Assembly (NCBI GenBank): GCA_947581635.1
Contig: CANPVE010000017.1
Span: 1 to 42,097, forward strand
DNA: 42,097 bases
Direction: 5' to 3'
From: an uncultured Clostridia bacterium
GTDB lineage: Bacteria > Bacillota > Clostridia > Oscillospirales > Acutalibacteraceae
Made by a program: the position numbers and the translations under genes. Positions 15,697 through 24,079 of the stretch are shown here, one piece after another. Under the pieces are notes generated by a model, which was not told the DNA's origin, did not search any database, and saw only the letters and a program-made list of their open reading frames with translations. Each line of letters opens with the position of its first letter. Position 1 is the stretch's first letter.

Positions 15697-16686
15697 CTAA
15701 TCATTCTTCAAATTATATTGCTCCAAATTGATAGAGACAGTCGTACCCTTATCGAGCTTGGAAGTGACATGGATTTCGGCCCCAAGCCTGTCGCAAATCC
15801 GTTTGCAGAGGTAAAGCCCTATTCCGCTTGCCTTTTTGTCGCTTCGGCCGTTATATCCGGTGTATCCTTTTTCAAAGATACGCGGTAAATCTTCCGGTGC
15901 AATGCCAATACCTGTATCCTCAATGCAAAGCGTCATGGGTTCTCGCATATAAATTTTGACGCTGCCCTTGCGCGTGTATTTCAGCGCGTTCGATAAAATC
16001 TGCTCAATCACAAATGAAAGCCACTTTTCGTCCGTAATGATGCTTTTTCTTATAGGTTCATATTCAAGCGCTATCTTTCGGTCAATAAATTCTGAGGCAA
16101 ATTTTGCAATTGACTGTTTGACAATGTAATCTATGCTGTATTCCTTAAACACATAGTCACTCGAGTCAGAATCAAGCCGCATAAACGCCAGAACCATTTC
16201 CACATACTGCTCAATTTGAAACAAATCAGACGTAAGTTTTCTTGAGAGAGGAGTATCTTCGTTTTGCAGGGTAAGCCGCATAGAAGTGATTGGAGTTTTA
16301 ATTTGATGCACCCAGACAGTATAGTATTCAGACAGATTTTGATATCGGGCGGAGGCCGCTGTGCTGAGATTTGCGATTTCTCCCTGTAAAGCTGTGATAA
16401 CAGCCTGATAGTCCTTATCATCTATGCTCTCCGCAGGGGGCATAGATGATATCATTGCAGCAGCCATGTTTTTCATTTCATAAAGCTGCCTGTGTTTACG
16501 CATCTTACTGGAAAAATCTGTGACAATAAAGACTGCACCCAGAACAGCGCATACAAACGTCGGGTAAATAATTGCTCTAACCGGCAGGTGATAGAGAAAA
16601 AAACTCAGATAAAATACGGCACAGAACAAAATAAACGCCAAAATCACTTTTCTGTGCTGTTTTACGTATACTTTAAACAGTGTCAT
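15697..16686 (-). CDS. BceS-type intramembrane-sensing histidine kinase
   Basis: 329 residues. Two N-terminal membrane helices (about 13-32 and 37-56) are separated by only a few residues, so there is no extracellular sensor domain. This is the hallmark of kinases that sense through a BceAB-type transporter. The H-box is YYTVWVHQIKTPITSMRL with His127; HQIKTPI is typical of the BceS group. Then follow the N-box SNALKYT, the G-boxes DTGIGI and KASGIGLYLCK, and the end of the HATPase domain. It lies 57 bases after the response regulator gene on the same strand. It probably phosphorylates that regulator in response to flux through the neighbouring transporter. Confidence 0.93.
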   Translation of the reverse strand: MTLFKVYVKQHRKVILAFILFCAVFYLSFFLYHLPVRAIIYPTFVCAVLGAVFIVTDFSSKMRKHRQLYEMKNMAAAMISSMPPAESIDDKDYQAVITALQGEIANLSTAASARYQNLSEYYTVWVHQIKTPITSMRLTLQNEDTPLSRKLTSDLFQIEQYVEMVLAFMRLDSDSSDYVFKEYSIDYIVKQSIAKFASEFIDRKIALEYEPIRKSIITDEKWLSFVIEQILSNALKYTRKGSVKIYMREPMTLCIEDTGIGIAPEDLPRIFEKGYTGYNGRSDKKASGIGLYLCKRICDRLGAEIHVTSKLDKGTTVSINLEQYNLKND

Positions 16687-16743
16687 GTCGTTCCCTTTCG
16701 TTTATTAAAAATGGTACTTATTTTATTCCTTTATTTACTCTAT

Positions 16744-17415
16744 TTACTCTATGATATACCCCGAACCTACCTTGGTGGCAATAAAGTTTGTCAGCCCGGC
16801 GGCGTCAAGCTTTTTTCGCAGTCGATTAACATTCACCGTCAGGGTATTTTCATCTATAAACACTTCCGTTTTCCACAGTCTTTCCATCAATTTTTCGCGG
16901 CTGACGACCCTGCCCTTGTTTTCCATAAGGCAAAGCAGGATACGATATTCGTTTTTTGTGAGCGGGATATCATTATCATTGAATGTGAGCGTATTATCTC
17001 CGGTATTCAAAAATGCTCCCCGATGTTCTAAAATGGGCACGTCGGGTGCAAAGTCATAAGCTCTGCGCAGCAACGCCTGTATCTTTGCTACCAGGACGTC
17101 CGTGTCAAACGGCTTTGCGATAAAGTCGTCCGCGCCCATATTCATAGCCATAATAATGTTCATGTTGTCTGAAGCGGAGGATATAAAGATTATCGGCACT
17201 TTTGAGATTTTGCGGATCTCTCCGCACCAATGATATCCGTTGAAAAAGGGAAGAGCGATATCAAGCAGAACGATATGCGGCTGATACGCTGCAAAATCGT
17301 CCAGAACCTTTCTGAAATCTTCTACGGTACGTGCATCTAAATCCCACATTTTTGTTTGTTCTTTAATCGCGCGGGCAATTCCAAAGTCATCTTCAACAAT
17401 CAATAATCGGTACAT
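16744..17415 (-). CDS. BceR-type OmpR-family response regulator
   Basis: 223 residues: a receiver domain (about 1-115) with the acidic pair Glu8/Asp9-Asp10, phospho-acceptor Asp52 in LLDIALP and Lys in AKPFD, then a winged-helix DNA-binding domain (about 125-223) with REKLMERLW and NRLRKKL. It is first in the module order regulator, kinase, ATPase, permease. AAGGAG lies upstream of the ATG. It has its own promoter about 100 bases upstream, and its likely binding site lies in front of the transporter genes. Confidence 0.94.
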   Translation of the reverse strand: MYRLLIVEDDFGIARAIKEQTKMWDLDARTVEDFRKVLDDFAAYQPHIVLLDIALPFFNGYHWCGEIRKISKVPIIFISSASDNMNIIMAMNMGADDFIAKPFDTDVLVAKIQALLRRAYDFAPDVPILEHRGAFLNTGDNTLTFNDNDIPLTKNEYRILLCLMENKGRVVSREKLMERLWKTEVFIDENTLTVNVNRLRKKLDAAGLTNFIATKVGSGYIIE

Positions 17416-17520
17416 TTTTTCTCCTTTTTCCCTTGCATATGATTTTGTACGAAAATAAATTTACTGATTTTCCTTTTTATGGCACACCTCCATAACCTTA
17501 AAAATTAATGTTATGCTTTA

Positions 17521-17549
17521 ATTGTACCGCATCATTCTTTTAAATTCAA
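17521..17549 (-). promoter_or_regulatory. probable promoter of the response regulator-kinase genes
   Basis: On the minus strand TTGAAT (17549-17544), a 17-base spacer and TACAAT (17526-17521) each differ from consensus by one base. The leader is about 100 bases and holds a short CATAAC/GTTATG dyad. Between here and the cotH promoter (17550-17697) I see nothing else. Confidence 0.6.
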
Positions 17550-17697
17550 TATTTGAAGCTAATGTCACGAAAAATTAAAAAGTCTTTTTGATTACGAAAA
17601 TGCCGAGATGTACTGTAATATTACCATGATATTATACATCGATAAAGAATATTGAGCAAAGTTTAGCGGCTGTGCCCAAACAGTGTCACTTTATCGG

Positions 17698-17726
17698 TTG
17701 ACATATTTCATCAATCGGTGTAAAAT
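17698..17726 (+). promoter_or_regulatory. promoter of the small ORF-cotH transcript
   Basis: TTGACA (17698-17703), a 17-base spacer and TAAAAT (17721-17726). It is divergent from the Bce-like operon. The transcript would start near 17733, about 28 bases before the small ORF. Confidence 0.75.
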
Positions 17727-17761
17727 GTGATTACATAAGTGGACAAAAGGAGGCGATGACA

Positions 17762-17893
17762 GTGAGCACACAGCAAGGCGAGCGACGACAATGCAACCAT
17801 GTGCTCAAAGTCGTGCCGAACTCGTCCCGTTATCTGTCTGGAATGATATGGTACAAGACTGCCGCTTCGGTGAGTGTAGGAGGAATCATATGA
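17762..17893 (+). CDS. 43-codon ORF coupled to the cotH-type gene
   Basis: A GTG (17762) lies 8 bases after a strong AAAAGGAGG. The frame ends in TGA at 17891-17893, overlapping the ATG of the next gene as ATGA. The peptide is polar and basic at the start (VSTQQGERRQCNHVLK) and moderately hydrophobic later, with no clear signal peptide or membrane helix. I do not recognise it. A second start, ATG at 17756, is only 2 bases from the Shine-Dalgarno sequence. Either it is a real small protein or a leader ORF whose translation opens the next start site. Confidence 0.5.
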   Translation: MSTQQGERRQCNHVLKVVPNSSRYLSGMIWYKTAASVSVGGII

Positions 17894-20793
17894 AAAAAAT
17901 ATTAAAGTTTTCCGCCTTGGTTTGCTTCGCATTGCTTTGGGTGTTTACACTCTGCTCGTGCAATTCTGAGAGTTCTGAGGATTCACCGGAAGAGGTATAC
18001 AATACAGTCTCCCGTTCGGATATCATTATAAATGAGGTACTTTGTTCCAATAGTACCTGCGCCAAAGCTTTTGACGGCAGATATTACGACTGGGTGGAGC
18101 TTTACAACCCAACTCCCGGCAAAATTTCGCTGGATGATTATTATCTCACCGACAATATCGACGAACGCGAGAAGGCGTCACTTAAAGGGCAGGAGATACC
18201 TCCGGGTGGCTACTTGGTAATATATTGTTCGGGCTTGGATATGACTGATTCCACAGGCCACCTTCACACAAATTTTAAGCTGTCCGCAACTCAAGGAGAA
18301 ACGGTTTTTCTTTCCAACGCATCTACCATGTCGCTGCTCGATATTCCAATTTCGGAGCCTGACGTCTCATATGGCTTAGACGACGATGGAAATTATGTGT
18401 GGTTCAGTTCTCCCACTCCGGGAGAACCGAATTCCGGTCAAAAAATGAAGTCAAATACCGACGTGATCATAAACGAATATATGATATCAAACACATTCAC
18501 CATATACGACTGCGAGGGGGACTACGGAGACTGGGTGGAACTTTACAATACAGGCGGAGACGACATAAATCTCACTGGATACGGTATCACCGACAATGAC
18601 GATAACCCTCTCAAATATGTGTTCCCGGAGGGCGCGTCAATATCAGCGGGAGAATATCTCGTGGTGTTCTGCGACGGCAAGAACAGGATCGACGATGAAG
18701 GTGGATTTCACACTAATTTTTCTCTCAGCAAAGAAGATGAAACAATATCGCTCTATACGCCCACAAAGTCTCTTTCGTCTACTGTGAATATAGTGGATAT
18801 GCCCGACAACATTTCCTGTGGGCGGGCTGACGGTGAGAGCGGGATGAAGCTCTTTGCACGCCCTACTCCCGGCAAGCAGAACACAACCGCATATGTTGAT
18901 CTTTCTGAGAGCGTGTCTCCTGATATCAACAACGGTGTGTTGATAAGCGAAACATTGTCATGTACAAGGTCGTCCAAACCCAAAAATAATGTAGATTATA
19001 TAGAGATTTACAATTCAACATCTAAGGCTGTTGATTTGGGTGGCTATACGCTGTCACAAACCCCGGGCGAGCCTTTTTTCACGTTCTCTAATATCACGCT
19101 TGACGCGAAGGATTACTTGGTTATTTACTGTGACGGGGAATATAAGAACAAGAACGTGGACAACCTGCACGCGCCAATAAAAATAGGCGTCTCGGGCGAG
19201 GACTTCTATCTGGCGGATTCTTCCGGGCGTGTGTGTGACGCCTATTCATCAGGCAAGGGGCGATACGGTATGTCAAGCGGGCGGATAGGCAAGGACACCA
19301 CAAAACGGTTTTTTTTTACCGAACCTACTCCCGGAAAGAAAAATAGCGATAAATACTATGCGGCGTTTGCGCCGGTGCCTGAATTCAGCGTGGCGGGCGG
19401 GGTGGTAAAAAAAGGCATATCCGTCAGCTTATCGGCTCCCGAGGGTTTTACCATAGTTTACACCACTGACGGCTCCAAACCCACCGAGAAATCAAAAGTC
19501 TACAAGTCGAAAATAAAGATAACAGCCAACACCGTAATACGTGCCGCCACATTCAGCAAGAATTGTGCAATAAGTGAATGCAGTACTCAAACATATCTTA
19601 TTGAAAATCCCCACACATTGCCGATAGTTTGTATCAGCGGAAAAAAGGGGCAATTGACAAGCGGTCTCGGAATATTGGTAAGCGAAAATAACGGCACAGA
19701 ATATGAGGTGCATTTTGAATATTTGGATACCAATGGCGTCAAGGCAGTGGAATTTGACTGCGGCGCCAAGCACTTCGGCGAGTACTCGCTGAAGTTTGAT
19801 CAAAAGGGGCTTCGGCTCTCGCTTCGGGAAATGTATGGTCAAACTGAGGTCAGCTACAATTTTTTCAACCAAAACAGCGAAGCTGCCACTACGTTTTCCT
19901 CACTGCTGCTCAGACCCAGCGGACAAGACCAGAACCGCGCCAAGCTGCGTGACGAGCTGATTCCGGCTATCGTGCGCGGAAAAATTGATATTGACTATCA
20001 GGAATACCGCGCCTGTGCGCTCTACGTCAACGCGCAGTATTGGGGACTTTACTACATAAGAGAGCGTCTGGATGCAAATTATCTGGAGAGTTACTACGGA
20101 TATGAGAAAGGCTCCTACGATTTGGTTAAATCTCAGCTTTTCGCGCAAGAGGGAAGTCTGAAGGAATATGTAGCGCTGACTAAATTCTGCAAGGAAAACG
20201 ACCTCACCGAAAAGAAAAATTACGATTATATCTGTTCGCAGGTTGACATTGATTCCCTGATAAATTATTGGATTATCGAGACATATTTCAACAATTATGA
20301 CACAGGAAATATACGCTGCTACAAGACGACAGATGGAAAATGGAGATGGATGATATACGACTTCGACTGGGCTATGACCGGCAAATCCGATATGCAGGAA
20401 AAAAACTATATTGATATGCATCTGCTTGACCCCGGCGGACACGGCTCGGCAAATTTCGACAATTCCATTATACGCAAACTGCTGGCAAACGACGACTTCA
20501 AGGACAAATTTATAACCACCTATTGCTATCATATACAAAATACTTTTAACCCCAAACGCACCGTACCTATACTGAATTCAATGGCAGAGCTTATTGACAG
20601 CGAAATACCCCTTAACTGCAAGCGCTGGGGATATCCTAAATATGATACCTGGAAAAACAAAACAATCCCGTTTTTGCGCACCTATCTGGAATCCAAGCCG
20701 GATATCGCGTACCAGCAGCTCAGAACCAGCTTCAAGCTCTCCGAGCAAAAAATGAATGAATATATAGACGCGGCGAGCAGGATTAAGCAATAG
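17890..20793 (+). CDS. CotH-kinase lipoprotein with lamin-tail and chitobiase-C-like domains
   Basis: 967 residues. The ATG (GGAGG upstream) gives a lipoprotein signal peptide ending in the lipobox L-C-S-C with Cys24 as lipid attachment site. Three lamin-tail (LTD) domains follow, each with an Ile-Asn-Glu start, a DWVELYN or DYIEIYN centre and a GGYLVIYC-like end (about 45-140, 165-265, 340-435). Next is a CHB_HEX_C-like domain (TIVYTTDGSKPT, about 525-545). Last is the CotH kinase domain, with YWGLYYIRERLDANYLESYYG split by short gaps and WRWMIYDFDWAM (Asp-Phe-Asp metal site). CotH kinases phosphorylate proteins on the spore surface or outside the cell. Location outside the membrane, attached by lipid, is predicted. 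The substrate is unknown. The long upstream in-frame extension seen from 17791 is not used. Confidence 0.88.
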   Translation: MKKILKFSALVCFALLWVFTLCSCNSESSEDSPEEVYNTVSRSDIIINEVLCSNSTCAKAFDGRYYDWVELYNPTPGKISLDDYYLTDNIDEREKASLKGQEIPPGGYLVIYCSGLDMTDSTGHLHTNFKLSATQGETVFLSNASTMSLLDIPISEPDVSYGLDDDGNYVWFSSPTPGEPNSGQKMKSNTDVIINEYMISNTFTIYDCEGDYGDWVELYNTGGDDINLTGYGITDNDDNPLKYVFPEGASISAGEYLVVFCDGKNRIDDEGGFHTNFSLSKEDETISLYTPTKSLSSTVNIVDMPDNISCGRADGESGMKLFARPTPGKQNTTAYVDLSESVSPDINNGVLISETLSCTRSSKPKNNVDYIEIYNSTSKAVDLGGYTLSQTPGEPFFTFSNITLDAKDYLVIYCDGEYKNKNVDNLHAPIKIGVSGEDFYLADSSGRVCDAYSSGKGRYGMSSGRIGKDTTKRFFFTEPTPGKKNSDKYYAAFAPVPEFSVAGGVVKKGISVSLSAPEGFTIVYTTDGSKPTEKSKVYKSKIKITANTVIRAATFSKNCAISECSTQTYLIENPHTLPIVCISGKKGQLTSGLGILVSENNGTEYEVHFEYLDTNGVKAVEFDCGAKHFGEYSLKFDQKGLRLSLREMYGQTEVSYNFFNQNSEAATTFSSLLLRPSGQDQNRAKLRDELIPAIVRGKIDIDYQEYRACALYVNAQYWGLYYIRERLDANYLESYYGYEKGSYDLVKSQLFAQEGSLKEYVALTKFCKENDLTEKKNYDYICSQVDIDSLINYWIIETYFNNYDTGNIRCYKTTDGKWRWMIYDFDWAMTGKSDMQEKNYIDMHLLDPGGHGSANFDNSIIRKLLANDDFKDKFITTYCYHIQNTFNPKRTVPILNSMAELIDSEIPLNCKRWGYPKYDTWKNKTIPFLRTYLESKPDIAYQQLRTSFKLSEQKMNEYIDAASRIKQ

Positions 20794-20861
20794 AGATACA
20801 ATGAGCTTTGTTGAATATGCGGTGTTTAGGGCTCGAAGGTTCTGAAGGAACCAAAAACAGC

Positions 20862-20890
20862 TTTACAAATTTTTATTTGTGTTATATAAT
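20862..20890 (+). promoter_or_regulatory. metA promoter
   Basis: TTTACA (20862-20867), a 17-base spacer and TATAAT (20885-20890). The predicted leader is about 58 bases; no SAM-I riboswitch or T-box structure fits in it. Confidence 0.65.
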
Positions 20891-20954
20891 TGGTTCTGCC
20901 ACAAAGATTCAACATTGCTTATGAATTTATAATCTATTGGGAAGTGATGGCCTA

Positions 20955-21884
20955 ATGCCTATTAAAATTAACAACCAGCTGCCGGCGAGAAGAATACTGG
21001 AGAGCGAAAATGTGTTTGTCATGACCGAAGAACGCGCGGTAATGCAGGATATACGCCCGCTTAAAATTGTAATTCTGAATTTGATGCCTACTAAAATAGA
21101 GACTGAAACACAGTTGCTCAGGCTTCTTGGCAATTCTCCGCTTCAGGTAGAGGTAGATCTGCTGCAAACGGCTTCTCATGAAACTAAAAACACACCCATG
21201 AGGCATTTACTTGATTTTTACAGAACCTTCGACGATATAAAGGACAAGCGCTACGACGGTATGATAATTACGGGCGCTCCGGTAGAGAAACTGCCCTTTG
21301 AACAAGTGGATTATTGGCCGGAGCTTTGTCAAATAATGGAGTGGAGTAAGCGCAATGTTTATTCTACGCTACATATATGCTGGGGCGCTCAGGCGGGAAT
21401 GTACTACCATTTTGGTATAGACAAGTATACACTTCCGCAGAAGCTGTCGGGAGTATACCGTCATAGAGTGACAGCGCCGCTTCACCCGCTAATGAGAGGA
21501 TTCAACGATTTTTATTGGGCGCCCCATTCGAGAAATACCGATATAGCACGCGATGATATAGAAAATCGAGATGAGCTTATAATCCTTGCCACCTCAAAGG
21601 AAGCAGGCGTATCGCTTGTCGGGCATAAGAACGGCAGACAGTTTTTCTCCTTCGGTCACCTGGAGTACGATCGACAGACGCTGGCGAATGAGTATTTTCG
21701 TGATAAGAATCGCGGACTAAAGCCTGAGATACCGTGTAATTATTTTCCAAATAACGACGTCTGTGCGATGCCGAATCATTCATGGCGCGCTCATGCCAAT
21801 TTGCTGTTCTGCAATTGGCTCAATTATTATGTGTATCAGCAGACCCCTTATAATCTGGCGGATTTAAGTGAAAATGTTATATAA
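20955..21884 (+). CDS. metA: homoserine O-acetyltransferase, MetA type
   Basis: Activates homoserine for methionine synthesis. With the start at ATG 20955 the numbering falls exactly on that of the characterised family: nucleophile Cys142 (HICWGAQAG), His235 and Glu237 (FGHLEYD). Residue 111 is Glu (GAPVE). Glu111 is the known determinant for acetyl-CoA, whereas succinyl-CoA enzymes have Gly there, so despite the MetA name the product should be O-acetylhomoserine. 309 residues, full length. GGGAAG lies upstream of the ATG; an earlier in-frame GGGAAGTGATGG-overlapping start (20937) would spoil this site. A long hairpin follows the gene. No other methionine gene is near. Confidence 0.96.
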   Translation: MPIKINNQLPARRILESENVFVMTEERAVMQDIRPLKIVILNLMPTKIETETQLLRLLGNSPLQVEVDLLQTASHETKNTPMRHLLDFYRTFDDIKDKRYDGMIITGAPVEKLPFEQVDYWPELCQIMEWSKRNVYSTLHICWGAQAGMYYHFGIDKYTLPQKLSGVYRHRVTAPLHPLMRGFNDFYWAPHSRNTDIARDDIENRDELIILATSKEAGVSLVGHKNGRQFFSFGHLEYDRQTLANEYFRDKNRGLKPEIPCNYFPNNDVCAMPNHSWRAHANLLFCNWLNYYVYQQTPYNLADLSENVI

Positions 21885-21951
21885 CATTATTTTTATCGAC
21901 TAAAATTAAAAATTCAAGATTCTCGTATCATTTTTATACACAAATTCACAC

Positions 21952-21998
21952 GGGCAACGGCGTTTTCTGTTTTTCTCAGAAAGTAAATGCCGTTGCCC
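21952..21998 (+). terminator. terminator after metA
   Basis: GGGCAACGGC (21952-21961) pairs with GCCGTTGCCC (21989-21998); inside it TTTCTG pairs with CAGAAA. A T-rich stretch follows. It lies about 70 bases after the metA stop. Confidence 0.7.
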
Positions 21999-22019
21999 TG
22001 AAATATTTGATTTTTGCTG

Positions 22020-22048
22020 TTGAATTGCAAAGAATAGTGTGATATAAT
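22020..22048 (+). promoter_or_regulatory. promoter of the TepA-type gene
   Basis: TTGAAT (22020-22025), a 17-base spacer and TATAAT (22043-22048). The leader to the start codon is about 85 bases. Confidence 0.65.
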
Positions 22049-22138
22049 CTCTAGGATGCATAAAAATTTTGACACGCACAAATAATATAATCAATATTTA
22101 TTGCATTATATTTATGAAAGGTGACGTGCACAATCTTT

Positions 22139-22888
22139 ATGACAGACAATGATTTTAATCCACAGTGTGCCGATTCCGATGCGGAAAACGAATGTTCGAA
22201 CGTCGAGGGATTCTCCAAAGATGAGCTTAACCAAATCGAGCAAACCGGCACAATAACTTCAGCAAAGGGCAAGCATATAATTCACTGCCTCTCAATCATA
22301 GGGCAGATAGAAGGACATCAGGAACTGCCCGCTCCAGCAAAAACTACCAAATACGAGCACATAATGCCTCAGTTGGTGGCTGTGGAGGAAGCTGAGGATA
22401 TAGAGGGTCTAATAATTCTGCTCAACACCGTTGGCGGTGATGTAGAGGCGGGGCTAGCTTTGGCAGAACTGATTGCGGGGATGAATACTCCAACAGTATC
22501 TCTCGTCCTTGGCGGAGGTCATTCCATAGGAGTGCCGCTTGCCGTATCGGCAAAGCGTTCATTTATAGTACCCTCTGCCACTATGACGATACACCCCGTG
22601 CGTATGAGCGGACTGGTACTCGGAGTGCCGCAGACAATGACCTATTTCCAGAAAATGCAGGAGCGCATAAACCGCTTCGTTTCGTCAAATTCACGAATGT
22701 CGGTTGAACGTTTAAACGAGCTTTCGTACAATACGAGCGAACTTGTTATGGACATAGGTACAGTGCTCGACGGTCAGCAGGCAGTTGACGAAGGACTTAT
22801 AGATGAGATAGGTTCGCTCAGCAGCGCGATATCATGCCTTTACTCGATGATAGAGGACAAGAAAAAAGCCGATTCCACACAACAGTGA
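22139..22888 (+). CDS. tepA: ClpP-like serine protease of the TepA/YmfB type
   Basis: 249 residues with a ClpP/crotonase fold. The nucleophile is Ser129 in GGGHSIGVP and the catalytic His152 is in TIHPVRM; the C-terminal VLDGQQAVDEGLIDEIG matches ClpP helix E. An N-terminal stretch of about 45 acidic, polar residues precedes the core. In Bacillus subtilis the homologue lies just upstream of spoIIIE, and here too a SpoIIIE/FtsK gene follows, with uppP between. The family is proposed to help protein export or degrade signal peptides. Start choice is uncertain: ATG 22139 has AAAGGTGA about 15 bases upstream, and a GTG at 22121 is possible but has no spacing for a ribosome site. Confidence 0.85.
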   Translation: MTDNDFNPQCADSDAENECSNVEGFSKDELNQIEQTGTITSAKGKHIIHCLSIIGQIEGHQELPAPAKTTKYEHIMPQLVAVEEAEDIEGLIILLNTVGGDVEAGLALAELIAGMNTPTVSLVLGGGHSIGVPLAVSAKRSFIVPSATMTIHPVRMSGLVLGVPQTMTYFQKMQERINRFVSSNSRMSVERLNELSYNTSELVMDIGTVLDGQQAVDEGLIDEIGSLSSAISCLYSMIEDKKKADSTQQ

Positions 22889-22902
22889 AGATTAAGGTTA
22901 AT

Positions 22903-22951
22903 CCGCCTTTCCGATACCGGTTACCCGCAGTTTGGTAAATCGGGACGGCGG
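22903..22951 (+). terminator. three-tier hairpin between tepA and uppP
   Basis: Three short stems nest in order: CCGCC (22903-22907) with GGCGG (22947-22951), CCGAT (22911-22915) with ATCGG (22939-22943), and TTACC (22921-22925) with GGTAA (22934-22938). A short TTT follows. It could be a weak terminator or an attenuator in front of uppP. Confidence 0.45.
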
Positions 22952-22999
22952 TTTACATAAAGCCAATAAACATCATAATCAAAGAGAGGTACATAATTT

Positions 23000-23959
23000 A
23001 TGAGTATTTGGGAAGCCATAATTCAAGGTATCGTTCAAGGACTTACGGAATTTCTTCCGGTTTCCAGCAGCGGTCATCTTTCGCTTGTGCAGCATATATT
23101 GCCTTCAACCTCCAGCGGCAGTTCTGAGGTAGGCAACCAGACGCTGTCGCTCTTCCTTCATTTCGGTACTCTGTTTGCCGTATTCATTGTATATCGCAAG
23201 CTGATATGGAACCTGATTCTTGAATTTTTCCGTATGTGCAAAGATTTTTTCACGGGCAAATTCGTCTGGAAGCTCGATAAGATGAACAAAGAACGCCGAA
23301 TGATAATTTTTGTATTTGTGGCTTCCGCATTTGCGATATTGCTTTTCCTGCCTATACTCGGCTGGATTGGACTTGAGCTTGCCGACGGTGAAATTGTCAA
23401 AAGTATATCTGACCTTTCGGAGTACTTCTCCAACGACAGCAGTATAATGGCAGAAGGCGTATTTTTTGTGTTTACCGGAATCCTGATACTGCTTGCCACT
23501 ACATTTGATTTCAAATTCGGCGTTCGTGAGAGACAGGAGAAAGATGTTCTCACGTTGAGAAATGCGTGCGCAATGGGTCTTGGCCAGTGCCTTGCGTCGA
23601 TGCCCGGAATCAGCCGTTCAGGCACTACCACTACTATGGGCATGATTACAGGAGCAGAGAAAAATACTGCTCTTGAGTTTTCGTTTATTATGGGAATTCC
23701 CGCAATACTTGCCGCTAATCTTCTTGAAGTGAAGGATGTGGAGTGGTCTGCGGTAAGCACTCCGATGATAGTTTCTATAATAGTCGGGGTGGTGGTATCG
23801 GCCGTAGTCGGAATTATCGCCATAAAGCTGCTTAAATGGATAGTTTCCAATGACAAATTCCATTATTTTGGCTACTACTGCCTTGTGTTGGGCGTTGTGG
23901 TAATAATTCTTCACACCATTGAGAGCGTGACCGGCGTCAGGTTCTCTCTGGGAAGATAA
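23000..23959 (+). CDS. uppP: undecaprenyl-diphosphatase (UppP/BacA type)
   Basis: Removes a phosphate from undecaprenyl diphosphate to recycle the lipid carrier of cell wall synthesis; extra copies give bacitracin resistance. The 319 residues are hydrophobic with about eight helices. Both catalytic regions are present: the (E/Q)xxxE motif in QGLTEFLPVSSSGHL near the N-terminus and PGISRSGTTTTMGM in the second half. An insert of roughly 50 polar residues (about 120-150) makes it slightly longer than usual. GAGAGG lies upstream of the ATG. With the Bce-like module and GT51 gene elsewhere in the window it shares the lipid II theme, but it is not in their operon. Confidence 0.95.
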   Translation: MSIWEAIIQGIVQGLTEFLPVSSSGHLSLVQHILPSTSSGSSEVGNQTLSLFLHFGTLFAVFIVYRKLIWNLILEFFRMCKDFFTGKFVWKLDKMNKERRMIIFVFVASAFAILLFLPILGWIGLELADGEIVKSISDLSEYFSNDSSIMAEGVFFVFTGILILLATTFDFKFGVRERQEKDVLTLRNACAMGLGQCLASMPGISRSGTTTTMGMITGAEKNTALEFSFIMGIPAILAANLLEVKDVEWSAVSTPMIVSIIVGVVVSAVVGIIAIKLLKWIVSNDKFHYFGYYCLVLGVVVIILHTIESVTGVRFSLGR

Positions 23960-23969
23960 ATTTAATCAA

Positions 23970-24025
23970 ATTTTGAGGCACTTAACGCTATTTACCAAAT
24001 TATTTAAAGCTGCAAGTGCCTCAAA
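23970..24025 (+). terminator. hairpin between uppP and ftsK
   Basis: TTTGAGGCACTT (23970-23981) pairs exactly with AAGTGCCTCAAA (24014-24025) around a 32-base loop, then TTTATG. Probable terminator of uppP; the loop is long. Confidence 0.55.
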
Positions 24026-24079
24026 TTTATGTTATAAAAGGCAGTTATTTAACACGCTGAGCGAGGTATATATTTTCAC

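Noticed and set aside
20794..20954. SAM riboswitch in front of metA
   Set aside because: The leader from the predicted start is only about 58 bases, and no SAM-box stems are visible.
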